DNA of 64,000 nt. It comes from Pseudomonas sp. (GTDB taxonomy: Bacteria; Pseudomonadota; Gammaproteobacteria; Pseudomonadales; Pseudomonadaceae). Position 1 is the first letter of the stretch. The number at the start of each line of letters is the position of its first letter. Location: the NCBI RefSeq assembly GCF_017744435.1, contig NZ_JAGIBG010000001.1, positions 99,556 to 163,555 on the forward strand. Reading direction: 5' to 3'. The notes under the pieces were generated by a model. That model ran no database searches. It saw nothing but the letters and a program-made list of their open reading frames with translations, and had not been told where the DNA came from. Positions 16,514-29,566 of the stretch are shown piece after piece. A program made the translations under genes and the position numbers.

Positions 16514-16533
16514 AAATCAGATAGTTATGATTT
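16514..16533. promoter_or_regulatory. Inverted repeat upstream of the sigma-54 promoter
   Basis: AAATCA and TGATTT flank eight bases in an AT-rich stretch about 30-50 bases upstream of the -24 element. It is a candidate upstream activator site for the PrpR-type regulator or for the LuxR-type protein divergently encoded at 16695. Only the symmetry is seen. Confidence 0.35.
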
Positions 16534-16694
16534 ACAAACACCTACAAGAACGACGTGCCAGCGCAAACCTGAACAGCGCCGCTGCAAACCTGAAACGGCC
16601 GTTCAGGCCTGCACTGCCCTCCCCTGCGAAATTTACCCGCACAGGTGGCGGGCTCGGCTAGGATGTCTGGCCGAACCGATGGAACCTGCCAGCC

Positions 16695-19343
16695 ATGCAT
16701 CCTCCCGTGCTCAAACCGAACCAGTTGCGCCCGCCTGCCGAGCCGCCGAAGGGTCTGGTGCGTGGACGGCTGCTTGAACAACTGGCCACTGCCCTGGACG
16801 AGGGCGGCGTGGTGCTCCTGCAAGCGCCGCTGGGCTATGGCAAGAGCACCCTGCTCGGCCAGTTCGCCCGCCAGTTGTCCACGCCCTGGGCCTGGTTGCG
16901 CCTGACCCGCGCCGAGAACCAGCCACTGGCACTGCTGCTGCACCTGCACGCAGCGTTGCAGCTGCCTGCCGAGCAACGCACCACGCACCCGCCCGAGCAC
17001 CTGTGGAGCCTGATCCTGGCCGACCTGGAAGCCCGGCAACACCCGCTGACGCTGCTGCTCGACGACCTGCACCTGCTCACCGCCGCACCCGCCTGGCAGT
17101 ACCTGGACACGCTGTTGCACGACCCGCCACCTGGGCTGCGCCTGGTCGCCGCCAGCGAAGGCCCGCCCACCCTGCCCCTGGCCCACCTGCACCGCGACGG
17201 CCGGCTCAGTGTGCTGGGCGCCCGCGACCTGGCCCTGGACAGCGAAGAAACGCATCAGCTGGCGCGGGCCCGTGACGTCAACCTGGGCAGCGATGCCCTC
17301 TACCAACTGCGCGCCGGCAGCGAAGGCTGGCCCAGTGGCGTGCTGTTCTGGCTCGAGGCCTACCGCAAGGCGCTGCACAGCACCGGCGAGGCGCCCGCCG
17401 ACCTGCGCCCGATTACCCGCCAGGCCTATGCCCATGCCCGGCAGTTTCTCGAAGAGGAACGCCTGCAGCAGTTGCCCTTGCCGTTGCGCACGTTCCTCGA
17501 GCACACCGCCGTGGCCCAGGTATTCGATGCGGGCCTGGCCAGCGAGCTGGCCACCCATGCCGATGTCCCTGCCGCGCTGCGCCAGCTGCAACGCCTGGAC
17601 CTGATCATCGAGGTGCCCCAGGGCAGCCACGCCGAGTACCGCTACCACCCGGCCCTGCGCAACGGCCTTTACCAGCGCCTGGAGCAACGCGCCCCCCAGC
17701 AGCTGCGCCAATTGCACCGCCAGGCGGCCCACTGGCTGCTGGCCCAACGCCGCTTCACCGAGGCGATCTACCAGTTCGGTCGTGCCCGCGACCTGGACGC
17801 GGTGCTGAGCATCGTCGACCGGCATGGTTTCGAGCTGCTGCGCGAGGGCAAGGTCAACACCCTGGTCGATGTGCTCGACGAGGTTGCCGGCCACGGCGGC
17901 AACGACAGCTTCACCCTGGCGGTGACCGAAGCCTCCACCGTGATGGTCACCAACGATATCGCCCAGGCCTGCCAGTGCCTGCACCAGCTCTATGCCCTGC
18001 AGCGCCGTCAGGGGGTGCCGCGCAACCCCGAGCGGGTGCAACAGACGGTGATGTTCCTGCGCAGCCGCCTGGCCTATCTGGGCGGCAACCTGGAGCACGC
18101 CCTGGCCCTGACGGCGCGGGCACTGCAAGCGTTTCCCCAGCACAACGCGGCGCGCTCGGTGCTGTATTTCGACCGCGCCAACTGCCTGGCCGCGCTCGGC
18201 CAGTTGCAGCAGGCCCACGCCGAAGGCAGCCGCGCCCTGCGCGAACTGCAGGGCTTCGGCCTGAACGGTTACACCAACCTGCTGCAACTGCTGCTGGCCC
18301 AGATCGAATTGGCCCAGGGCGCAAGTGACGCGGCCTGGGCGCGCCTGCAAGGCATGGCCGACCAGCCCGACACCGGCAGCTCGGGGCGTTTCTATGAACT
18401 GTTCCGCCACCTGGGCCAGGGCCTGGCACTGCTGCAGGGCAACCGCCTGGCCCAGGCGCGCCAGGCCCTGGCCCAGGCCGAAGTGCTGGCCCTGGGTTTC
18501 CCCCACAGCGCCGCGCTGCCCTGGGTGTTCCACCACCAGGCATGCCTGCACTGGGCGCTGGGTGAAACCGCCCAGGCCAAGGCGCGCTGGACCGAGGTGC
18601 GCCGGCTGACCCGGCAGTACCGCCTGTTCACCCTCTACCGCACGGCCGGGGCATGGCTGGCGCGCCTGGCCCTGCGCGACAACGACCAGGACTACCTGCC
18701 CGACTGGCTCGATCAATGGCACTGGTGCCGACGCCAGTATGGCGAGCAACGGTTGCCCGAAGAGTGGCTCGCCTATGCCTGGGTGCAACGCCACCTTGGC
18801 CAGCGCGACAAGGCCTGGCAGATCCAGCAGAACCTGCAAGCCCAGGCCGAGGCACAAGGCAACCGCCGCCTGCTGCTCGAGGCGTTGCTGCTGGATGCCG
18901 CCCTGCAGCAAGACCATGACCACGCCCTGCGCAGCCTCGACCAGGCGCTGCAACTCGCTTGCGCGCACAGCTTCGGGCAACTGCTGCAGTACGAGGGCGA
19001 TGCGTGCCTCGAGGCCCTGCGCCAACTGCTGCTGCCGAGCGTGCGCGAGCGCCTGGGCCTGGAAGCCCCGGCGCCTTCGCGCGAGCAGCTCAATGCCCTG
19101 TTCCGGCCGCTGCTGGCCAGCAAGGAAAACGCCGCAAGCGCGCTGATCGTGCCGCTCTCGCGCCGTGAGCTGGAAGTGCTGCAGCGCATGGCCCGCGGGC
19201 AGAACAACGGGCAGATCGCCGAGGCCATGTTCATCAGCCTGAGCACGGTCAAGACCCACATCAACAACCTGTTCCGCAAGCTCGACGTGGCCGACCGCGA
19301 CAGCGCCCTGTGCTCGGCCCGCGAGCTGCAACTGCTGGGCTGA
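16695..19343 (+). CDS. MalT/AlkS-like LuxR-family regulator
   Basis: 882-residue STAND-ATPase activator. The Walker A motif APLGYGKS spans residues 44-51 and a Walker B-like LTLLLDDLHLL follows near 117. A long helical TPR-like middle region precedes the C-terminal LuxR helix-turn-helix (about 818-870, LSRRELEVLQRMARGQNN and STVKTHINNLFRKL). Size and layout match MalT and AlkS, which respond to a small molecule through ATP-dependent multimerisation. The gene is divergent from the Lva-like kinase operon and is followed 123 bases later by an acyl-CoA dehydrogenase gene. It probably regulates one or both. Inducer unknown. Confidence 0.88.
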   Translation: MHPPVLKPNQLRPPAEPPKGLVRGRLLEQLATALDEGGVVLLQAPLGYGKSTLLGQFARQLSTPWAWLRLTRAENQPLALLLHLHAALQLPAEQRTTHPPEHLWSLILADLEARQHPLTLLLDDLHLLTAAPAWQYLDTLLHDPPPGLRLVAASEGPPTLPLAHLHRDGRLSVLGARDLALDSEETHQLARARDVNLGSDALYQLRAGSEGWPSGVLFWLEAYRKALHSTGEAPADLRPITRQAYAHARQFLEEERLQQLPLPLRTFLEHTAVAQVFDAGLASELATHADVPAALRQLQRLDLIIEVPQGSHAEYRYHPALRNGLYQRLEQRAPQQLRQLHRQAAHWLLAQRRFTEAIYQFGRARDLDAVLSIVDRHGFELLREGKVNTLVDVLDEVAGHGGNDSFTLAVTEASTVMVTNDIAQACQCLHQLYALQRRQGVPRNPERVQQTVMFLRSRLAYLGGNLEHALALTARALQAFPQHNAARSVLYFDRANCLAALGQLQQAHAEGSRALRELQGFGLNGYTNLLQLLLAQIELAQGASDAAWARLQGMADQPDTGSSGRFYELFRHLGQGLALLQGNRLAQARQALAQAEVLALGFPHSAALPWVFHHQACLHWALGETAQAKARWTEVRRLTRQYRLFTLYRTAGAWLARLALRDNDQDYLPDWLDQWHWCRRQYGEQRLPEEWLAYAWVQRHLGQRDKAWQIQQNLQAQAEAQGNRRLLLEALLLDAALQQDHDHALRSLDQALQLACAHSFGQLLQYEGDACLEALRQLLLPSVRERLGLEAPAPSREQLNALFRPLLASKENAASALIVPLSRRELEVLQRMARGQNNGQIAEAMFISLSTVKTHINNLFRKLDVADRDSALCSARELQLLG

Positions 19344-19391
19344 CCTGCACCTGGCCCTCCACCTGGCCCCGACGCCGATTCCACCCGCCAT

Positions 19392-19408
19392 TCCACCCCG
19401 GGGGTGGA
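19392..19408. promoter_or_regulatory. Perfect inverted repeat before the acyl-CoA dehydrogenase gene
   Basis: TCCACCCC and GGGGTGGA flank a single G, 59-75 bases upstream of the ATG at 19467. It may be an operator for the LuxR-type protein encoded immediately upstream. No poly-T follows, so it is not an obvious terminator. Confidence 0.4.
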
Positions 19409-19466
19409 CGCGGCGCCGGGGCCTGCCTGTTACAACATGCCGAGTCCACCCAGACAGGAGTTCGGC

Positions 19467-21254
<1,788 letters not shown>

Positions 21255-21270
21255 TACAACCGCGCTGGTT

Positions 21271-21304
21271 ACCACGGCCTGCACCCTCCGGGCCGTGGTT
21301 TTTC
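21271..21304 (+). terminator. Rho-independent terminator after the acyl-CoA dehydrogenase gene
   Basis: A nine-base stem ACCACGGCC/GGCCGTGGT with an eleven-base loop is followed directly by a run of five T. It separates the dehydrogenase gene from the FadB-like gene starting at 21411. Confidence 0.85.
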
Positions 21305-21410
21305 GGGTGGCGGCACGCGCTCCGGGCCGCCACCTGGTTTTTCCATTCGTCCTGGCCAGGGCGAGGTGCACGACGCCTGCCCCGCCCCAATAACAAGAAG
21401 GTTCCCACCC

Positions 21411-23513
<2,103 letters not shown>

Positions 23514-23547
23514 GCGGTTCACCCCAGGTATTGAAGGAGCACCGAGC

Positions 23548-24732
23548 ATGAAAGAAGCCGTCATTCTCTCCACCGCCCGTACCCCGATCGGCAAGGCCTT
23601 TCGCGGCGCGCTGAACAACACCCGCTCGCCGAGCCTGGCCGCGCACGCCATCCAGGCGGCGGTGGCACGCGCCGGCATCGAGGCGGACGAAATCGAGGAC
23701 CTGGTGATGGGCACCGCGCTGCCCTCCGGCACCGCCGGCTGGAACCTGGGCCGCATGAGCGCACTGGCCGCCGGCCTGCCGGTGTCGGTCAGCGGCCAGA
23801 CCCTGGACCGCCAGTGCGCCTCCGGGCTGATGGCGATCGCCACGGCCGCCAAGCAGATCATCGTCGATGGCATGCAGGCGACCATCGGCGCCGGCCAGGA
23901 AAACATCAGCGCGGTGCAGGCACGCAACCTGGAATGGGCGCTGGGCGAGCAGGACAGCAACGTGATCCAGCGCGTGCCCCACGCCTACATGCCGATGCTG
24001 CAGACCGCCGAGCATGTGGCCCGGCGCTACGGCATCAGCCGTGACGCCCAGGACGCCTACGCCCTGCAGTCGCAGCTGCGCACCGCCCTCGCCCAGCGCG
24101 ACGGCTTGTTCGAGGCCGAGATCGTGCCGGTGACCGCCCGGCAATTGCTCAAAGACAAGCAGACCGGCGAGGTCAGCTACCGCGAGGTGACCCTGGCGCA
24201 GGACGAAGGCAATCGCCCACAGACCCGCCTGGACGACCTGACCGGCTTGAAGCCGGTGCTCGAAGGCGGCTGCATCACTGCGGGCAATGCCAGCCAGCTG
24301 TCCGACGGCGCCAGCGCCTGCGTGCTGATGGACGCGCGCCTGGCCGAGCAACGCAACTTGCGGCCAATCGGCCTGTACCGGGGCATTGCAGTGGCCGGCC
24401 TGGCCCCGGAAGAGATGGGCATCGGCCCGGTATACGCCGTGCCGCGCCTGCTCAAGCAGCATGGGCTGAAGGTGGACGACATCGGCCTGTGGGAGCTCAA
24501 CGAAGCCTTCGCCTGCCAGGTGCTGTACTGCCGCGATCAGCTGGGTATCGACCCGATGCGGCTGAACGTCAACGGCGGCGCCATCGCCATCGGCCACCCC
24601 TACGGCATGAGCGGCGCGCGGATGGTCGGGCATGCCTTGCTCGAAGGCAATCGGCGCGGGGTGCGCTACGTGGTGGTAACCATGTGCGTGGGCGGCGGCA
24701 TGGGTGCCGCCGGCCTGTTCGAAGTGCTCTGA
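23548..24732 (+). CDS. Acetyl-CoA acyltransferase (thiolase)
   Basis: 394-residue thiolase. The nucleophilic Cys90 is in LDRQCASG, the base histidine is in [11 protein letters not shown], and the second cysteine is in [13 protein letters not shown]. Length is standard. The ATG at 23548 follows GAAGGAG. It lies between the FadB-like and SDR genes and would cleave the 3-oxoacyl-CoA to acetyl-CoA plus a shortened acyl-CoA. Degradative (FadA-type) rather than biosynthetic activity is inferred from the neighbours. Confidence 0.92.
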   Translation: MKEAVILSTARTPIGKAFRGALNNTRSPSLAAHAIQAAVARAGIEADEIEDLVMGTALPSGTAGWNLGRMSALAAGLPVSVSGQTLDRQCASGLMAIATAAKQIIVDGMQATIGAGQENISAVQARNLEWALGEQDSNVIQRVPHAYMPMLQTAEHVARRYGISRDAQDAYALQSQLRTALAQRDGLFEAEIVPVTARQLLKDKQTGEVSYREVTLAQDEGNRPQTRLDDLTGLKPVLEGGCITAGNASQLSDGASACVLMDARLAEQRNLRPIGLYRGIAVAGLAPEEMGIGPVYAVPRLLKQHGLKVDDIGLWELNEAFACQVLYCRDQLGIDPMRLNVNGGAIAIGHPYGMSGARMVGHALLEGNRRGVRYVVVTMCVGGGMGAAGLFEVL

Positions 24733-24748
24733 GACAAGGACCGACAAC

Positions 24749-25522
24749 ATGCATGCAAACACATTTTCCTTGGCCGGCAAGACCGTGCTGGTCACCGGAG
24801 CTTCCAGCGGCCTGGGCGCGCATTTCGCGCACCTGGCCCAGGCAGCGGGTGCCCGCGTGGTGCTGGCAGCTCGCCGGGTCGAACGCCTGCAGGCGCTGGC
24901 CGAAGCGCTGCAAGCCAATGGCGGTGAGGCGCTGGCGGTGACACTGGACGTGACCCGACGCGACAGCGTCGAACAGGCCTTCGACCAGGCCGAGGCGCGC
25001 TTTGGCGTGGTCGACGTGGTGATCAACAATGCCGGCATCGGCGACCCGGGGCGCTTTCTCGATCTGAGCGAGCAGGACTGGCAGCGCATGCTCTCGACCA
25101 ACCTCGACGGCGTGTTCCATGTGGCCCAGTGCGCCAGCCAGCGCCTGGTCAAGGCCGGCAAGCCGGGCAGCATCGTCAACATCGCCTCGATCCTCGGCCT
25201 GCGGGTCGGCAGCGGCCTGAGCCATTACTGCACGGCCAAGGCCGCCGTGGTGCAACTGACCAAGGCCATGGCACTGGAGCTGGCCCGCTACCAGGTCCGG
25301 GTCAACGCCATCGCCCCTGGTTATTTCAAGACCGAGATGAACGCAGACTACTTCGACAGCGAGGCCGGCCAAGGCTACATCAGGGGCCAGGTGCCGCTGC
25401 GCCGGCTGGGGCAACTGCATGAACTGGACGGCCCGCTGCTGTTGCTGGCCAGTGATGCCGGTGCATTCATGACCGGCAGTATCGTCGCCGTGGATGGCGG
25501 GCAGCTGGTAAACCCGCTGTAA
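24749..25522 (+). CDS. SDR-family oxidoreductase
   Basis: 257-residue classical SDR. The NAD(P) motif TGASSGLG is at residues 17-24, and NNAGIG, NIASILG and the active-site YCTAK sequence follow in the expected order. The ATG at 24749 is used; the longer frame from 24704 overlaps the thiolase and lacks a ribosome site. Thirty bases downstream is the sigma-54 activator gene. It may oxidise or reduce a hydroxyl or keto group of the substrate before or during beta-oxidation. Substrate unknown. Confidence 0.88.
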   Translation: MHANTFSLAGKTVLVTGASSGLGAHFAHLAQAAGARVVLAARRVERLQALAEALQANGGEALAVTLDVTRRDSVEQAFDQAEARFGVVDVVINNAGIGDPGRFLDLSEQDWQRMLSTNLDGVFHVAQCASQRLVKAGKPGSIVNIASILGLRVGSGLSHYCTAKAAVVQLTKAMALELARYQVRVNAIAPGYFKTEMNADYFDSEAGQGYIRGQVPLRRLGQLHELDGPLLLLASDAGAFMTGSIVAVDGGQLVNPL

Positions 25523-25552
25523 CGCCGTGATCGCTCGAGAAAAGGAGCCTGT

Positions 25553-27181
25553 ATGTCCGTTACCGCTGACCTGCCCCGGGTGGTCGCGCTGGTCACCCAC
25601 CTGCACCGCCCCGCCGCGCCCAGCCGCATGGCGCAACTGATCGAGCAGGTCAGCGCCGACTACCGGCAGCAGGCCCGTATCGAGGTGATAGAGACCACCC
25701 TGGCCGACCTGCTGCCGCTGGCACGCGAGCTGGAACGCCGCCAGCAGGCAGACGTGATCCTCTGTTCGGGGGCCGCCGCCGATTACCTGCGCCAGCACCT
25801 TTGCACCACGGTACGCACCCTGCACCTGGGCGAGTTCGACCTGATTCGCGCCCTGGTGCAGGCCCGCGACCGTGCCAGCAAGGTGGGCATTCTCAGTTTT
25901 GCCCAGCCCTACCCGGAACTGGCCGCGATGCAGGCGCTGTTCACCCTGCAGATTCGCGAACACACCTATACCCGCCTGGAGCAGGCGCGGGATCAGGTCG
26001 AGCGCCTGGTCGCGGAGGGTTTCGAAGTCATCATCGGCTCGCCAACGATTTGCCAGCTGGCCGACGAAGCGGGCGCCCAAGGCGTACTGGCGCTGGATGC
26101 GCAAAGCCTGCGGCACACCTTCGACAGCCTGTTGACCCTGGGCACCAAGCCATTTGAAGCGCCCCTGCGCCGCGTGCCACGACGTGCTCGTGAACACCCT
26201 GACGTGCAGCCGTTCAAGGCCCGTCATCGCTTCGAGCAGATGCTCGGCGACGCCCCGCCCTTTCGCGCCACCCTGCACCTGGCCCAGCGATACGCGCAAA
26301 CCGACGCCACGGTGCTGATCACCGGCGAAAGCGGCACCGGCAAAGAGTGGCTCGCGCAAAGCTTGCACAACGCCAGCGCCCGCCAGCATGCGCCGTTCGT
26401 GGCGATCAACTGCGCGGCGCTGCCGGAGTCGCTGCTTGAAAGTGAACTGTTCGGCTATGAAGACGGCGCCTTCACCGGCTCACGCAAAGGCGGCAAGCCC
26501 GGGCTGATCGAGCTGGCGCACGCCGGCACCTTGTTCCTCGACGAGATCGGTGACATGCCGGTGGCGTTGCAAACCCGCCTGCTGCGCGTGCTGCAAGAGC
26601 GCGAGGTGCTGCGCCTGGGTGCCTGCGAGCCGACTGCAGTGGACGTTCGGGTGATTGCCGCCACCCATTGCGACCTGCCCGCGCGCATCGCCGACCAGCG
26701 CTTTCGCCAGGACCTGTACTACCGCCTGAACATCCTGCGCCTGGCCGTGCCGCCGCTGCGCGAGCGGGTAGCGGACATCCTGCCGCTGTTCAACGCACTG
26801 CTGGTGCGCCACAGCCGTGCCAGTGGCCTGCCACCGGCGTGCGATGAGCAGTTGCAGCCCCTGTTGGCGCTGTTGCTGCGCCACGACTGGCCGGGCAACC
26901 TGCGTGAACTGGACAACATCGCCGAGCGCGCCGCCCTGTGCCTGGGCACGCTCGCGGATGGCGTCGACCTGGCCACGCTGTTTCCGGAGTTCTACCCGGC
27001 CGGCACCGCCGAAGCCGCGCCCCCTGCCCCGGCCGACAACCTGCGCAGCCTGGGCAAGGCCGCAGAAGCGGCCCATGCCCGCCAGGTGCTGGACCACTGC
27101 GACGGCGACATGGAAGAAGCCGCCCGCCGCCTGGGCGTCAGCCGCAGCACCGTGTGGCGGCGGGTGCGCAGCCTGGGCTGA
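25553..27181 (+). CDS. PrpR-type sigma-54-dependent transcriptional activator
   Basis: 542-residue enhancer-binding protein. The N-terminal sensor (about 1-190) resembles the PrpR_N domain (PF06506), which in PrpR senses a small organic acid. The AAA+ domain has Walker A GESGTGKE near residue 258 and a GAFTGS sigma-54-contact loop near 304, the loop form I recall for PrpR. The C-terminal Fis-type HTH is EEAARRLGVSRSTVWRRV. It is the last gene of the FadB-thiolase-SDR unit, converging with the lyase gene 15 bases away. The sigma-54 promoter at 16469-16485 before the kinase operon is the clearest candidate target in the window. Confidence 0.9.
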   Translation: MSVTADLPRVVALVTHLHRPAAPSRMAQLIEQVSADYRQQARIEVIETTLADLLPLARELERRQQADVILCSGAAADYLRQHLCTTVRTLHLGEFDLIRALVQARDRASKVGILSFAQPYPELAAMQALFTLQIREHTYTRLEQARDQVERLVAEGFEVIIGSPTICQLADEAGAQGVLALDAQSLRHTFDSLLTLGTKPFEAPLRRVPRRAREHPDVQPFKARHRFEQMLGDAPPFRATLHLAQRYAQTDATVLITGESGTGKEWLAQSLHNASARQHAPFVAINCAALPESLLESELFGYEDGAFTGSRKGGKPGLIELAHAGTLFLDEIGDMPVALQTRLLRVLQEREVLRLGACEPTAVDVRVIAATHCDLPARIADQRFRQDLYYRLNILRLAVPPLRERVADILPLFNALLVRHSRASGLPPACDEQLQPLLALLLRHDWPGNLRELDNIAERAALCLGTLADGVDLATLFPEFYPAGTAEAAPPAPADNLRSLGKAAEAAHARQVLDHCDGDMEEAARRLGVSRSTVWRRVRSLG

Positions 27182-27196
27182 GCACGCCGCTTGTGG

Positions 27197-28720
27197 TCAC
27201 AGCAAGTCGGGGAATGCAGCGCCAAGCAGACAGGGATCCTTCAACAGCGATGCACTGCTGTCGATATCCGGGGCCAGCCAACGGTCCTGGGCATAGGCCG
27301 GGACACGTTCGCGCAACAACCGCCAGGCAACCCCGGTGCCGGCGCCAAAGCGCTGCTCCTTGAGGAACTCGAATGCCTGGGCGGCCAACAGGTATTCGAT
27401 GGCGAGGATCTGCGTACAGTTCTCCAGGGCGCGGTGCAGCTTCAAGCCGGCATTGGTGCCCATGCTCAGGTGATCCTCCTGCAGGCCGGAGGTGACGTAG
27501 TTGTCGATGACGGCCGGTTGTGCCAGCTGACGGTTTTCCGCACACAGTGAAGCGGCCACGTACTGGACGATCATCATGCCCGAATTCACCCCCGGCTGGC
27601 TGACCAGGAACGCCGGCAAGCCGCTGACCAACGGGTTGATCAGGCGATCCAGACGACGCTCGGCAATCGCCCCGATCTCGGCCACCGCGATGGCCAGCAA
27701 GTCGGCCGCCATGGCCACCGACTGGCCGTGGGGATTGGCCTGGGAAACCACCCGATACGACTCGGGCGTACCCAGCAACATCGGGTTGTCGGTGGTCGAG
27801 TTGAGCTCGGTTTCGATCTGCCGAGCTGCGTGTGCCAATTGATCGCGCGCGGCGCCATGGACCTGCGGAATCGAGCGAATGCTCAAGGCGTCCTGGGTGC
27901 GAATGCCATGGCTGCTGGCAATGACTTCGCTGCCGTCGAGCAGGCGCCGCAAGTTGCTGCCCACGCGCTGCATGCCGGGGTGCGGCTTCATCGCGATGAT
28001 TTCAGGGTCGAAGGCATCGAGCTGGCCACGCAGGGCCTCGAAGCTCATGGCGCCGATCACGTCCGCCCATTGGCTCAAGCGCGTGGCGTCGTCCAGGGAC
28101 AGGCAGCTCAGCCCGGTCATGCACGGGGTGCCGTTGACCAGGCACAGGCCGTCCTTGGCACCCAGCTTGACCGGTGCCAGACCAACCTCGTCCAGGGCTT
28201 GCTGCGCCGGCATGATCTGGCCGCGATAGCTGACCTGGCCGACCCCCAGCAAGCTGATGCTGATATGGGCCATGTGGGTCAGGTAGCCCACCGACCCCTG
28301 TTTCGGCACCTGCGGTGTGATGTGCTGGTTGAGCAGGGTCAGCAGCGCCTCGACCACCTTGCGCTGCAGGCCGGAACGGCCCTGGCAGAAATTGATGATC
28401 GCCGCGCAGATGATCGCCCGGGTCTGTTCATCCGACAGCGCGGCACCCACGCCACAGGCATGGCTGAGCAAGGTGTTGCGCGACAGCTGGCTGAGTTGTT
28501 CGTCCTGCAGCGAGACATTGCACAAGGCGCCCAGCCCGGTGTTGACGCCATAGGCGCGCTCACCACTGGCAACGATGCGCTGGACAATCGCCTGGGCGTT
28601 CTCGATCCGCGCCCAGGCCGACGGGGCCAGCTCAAGCTTCGCCCCATGCCGCGCCACGGCCACCACGTCCTGCCAGCGCACGGGCGTATCGGCGATGATG
28701 ATTTTTTCGGCAAACGACAT
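27197..28720 (-). CDS. HAL/PAL-superfamily lyase lacking the MIO triad; candidate betaine trimethylamine-lyase
   Basis: 507-residue member of the histidine/phenylalanine ammonia-lyase superfamily. Typical motifs are AYGVNTGLG (55-63), SHACGVG, LVNGTP (Asn196), NSGMMI and QEDHLSM (414-420). Where HutH has GSVGASGDLAPLAH, this protein reads GSVGYLTHMAH (142-152), so the Ala-Ser-Gly that cyclises into the MIO electrophile is missing. The catalytic Tyr280 of HutH is Leu279 (QDALSIR), and the NFH motif is NPH. The frame is intact. As I recall, ergothionase (ergothioneine trimethylamine-lyase) is a homologue that works without MIO. The gene follows a betaine-type ABC transporter at 12 bases, so elimination of trimethylamine from an aromatic betaine is the favoured role. 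Ammonia-lyase activity is unlikely. Confidence 0.8.
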   Translation of the reverse strand: MSFAEKIIIADTPVRWQDVVAVARHGAKLELAPSAWARIENAQAIVQRIVASGERAYGVNTGLGALCNVSLQDEQLSQLSRNTLLSHACGVGAALSDEQTRAIICAAIINFCQGRSGLQRKVVEALLTLLNQHITPQVPKQGSVGYLTHMAHISISLLGVGQVSYRGQIMPAQQALDEVGLAPVKLGAKDGLCLVNGTPCMTGLSCLSLDDATRLSQWADVIGAMSFEALRGQLDAFDPEIIAMKPHPGMQRVGSNLRRLLDGSEVIASSHGIRTQDALSIRSIPQVHGAARDQLAHAARQIETELNSTTDNPMLLGTPESYRVVSQANPHGQSVAMAADLLAIAVAEIGAIAERRLDRLINPLVSGLPAFLVSQPGVNSGMMIVQYVAASLCAENRQLAQPAVIDNYVTSGLQEDHLSMGTNAGLKLHRALENCTQILAIEYLLAAQAFEFLKEQRFGAGTGVAWRLLRERVPAYAQDRWLAPDIDSSASLLKDPCLLGAAFPDLL

Positions 28721-28732
28721 ACACGCGGTTCC

Positions 28733-29566
28733 TTAATGCGAAGCTACGCGGCGCTGCACGAAACGATCGACGTAGTCGTCCGCAGGCTGGTAGAGGATTT
28801 CCTTTGGCGTGCCGACCTGGATCAGGCGACCGTCCTTGAGAATGGCGATCCGGTTGCCGATGCGCACCGCTTCGTCCAGGTCGTGGGTGATGAACACGAT
28901 GGTCTTGTGCAGGGTCTTTTGCAGTTCCAGCAACTGGTCCTGCATTTCGGCGCGGATCAGCGGGTCGAGCGCACTGAAGGCTTCGTCCATCAGGATGATG
29001 TCGGTGTCGGCCGCCAGGGCACGGGCCAGGCCGACGCGCTGGCGCATGCCGCCCGACAACTGGTGCGGGTACGATTTCTCGTAACCCTTGAGGCCCACGG
29101 TGGCAATCCAATGCAGGGCACGCTCGGTGCAGGTGGCCTTGCTCTCGCCACGGACTTTCAGGCCATAGGCGACGTTGTCCAGCACGCTGCGGTGCGGCAA
29201 CAGGCCGAAGCTCTGGAACACCATGCTGATCTTGTGCCGACGGAATTCGCGCAAGGCGTCCATGTCGTACTGCAGGATGTCCTCGCCATCGACCAGGATC
29301 TGGCCGCTGGTAGGGTCGATCAGGCGGTTGAAGTGGCGCACCAGGGTCGACTTGCCCGAGCCCGACAGGCCCATGATCACGAAGATCTCACCGCTGCCGA
29401 TGGACAACGACAGGTCGTTGACCCCGACCACGCAGCCGGTTTCGGCCAGCACCTGATCCTTGGGCTTTTTCTGGCGGATCAGCTTCAGGGCATCTTCGGC
29501 GCGCGCCCCGAAAATCTTGTAGACGTTCTTGACTTCGATCTTGTTCATCATCTGCTTGGCGCTCAT
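28733..29566 (-). CDS. Quaternary-amine ABC transporter ATP-binding protein (ProV-like)
   Basis: 277-residue ATPase of the glycine betaine/proline type. Walker A is GLSGSGKST, the signature is [15 protein letters not shown], and Walker B is [13 protein letters not shown]. The N-terminal extension before Walker A, with [15 protein letters not shown], is characteristic of ProV/OpuAA proteins. It is shorter than osmoregulatory ProV (about 400 residues) because the C-terminal CBS pair is absent. That suggests catabolic uptake rather than osmotic control. It overlaps the permease gene by four bases and is followed after 12 bases by the MIO-less lyase gene. The ATPase would energise import of the lyase substrate. 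Confidence 0.9.
   Translation of the reverse strand: MSAKQMMNKIEVKNVYKIFGARAEDALKLIRQKKPKDQVLAETGCVVGVNDLSLSIGSGEIFVIMGLSGSGKSTLVRHFNRLIDPTSGQILVDGEDILQYDMDALREFRRHKISMVFQSFGLLPHRSVLDNVAYGLKVRGESKATCTERALHWIATVGLKGYEKSYPHQLSGGMRQRVGLARALAADTDIILMDEAFSALDPLIRAEMQDQLLELQKTLHKTIVFITHDLDEAVRIGNRIAILKDGRLIQVGTPKEILYQPADDYVDRFVQRRVASH

Noticed and set aside
27197..28720. The MIO-less lyase as a pseudogene of hutH
   Set aside because: The frame is intact over 507 codons, the loss at the MIO site is in frame, other motifs are conserved, and the operon context is specific.
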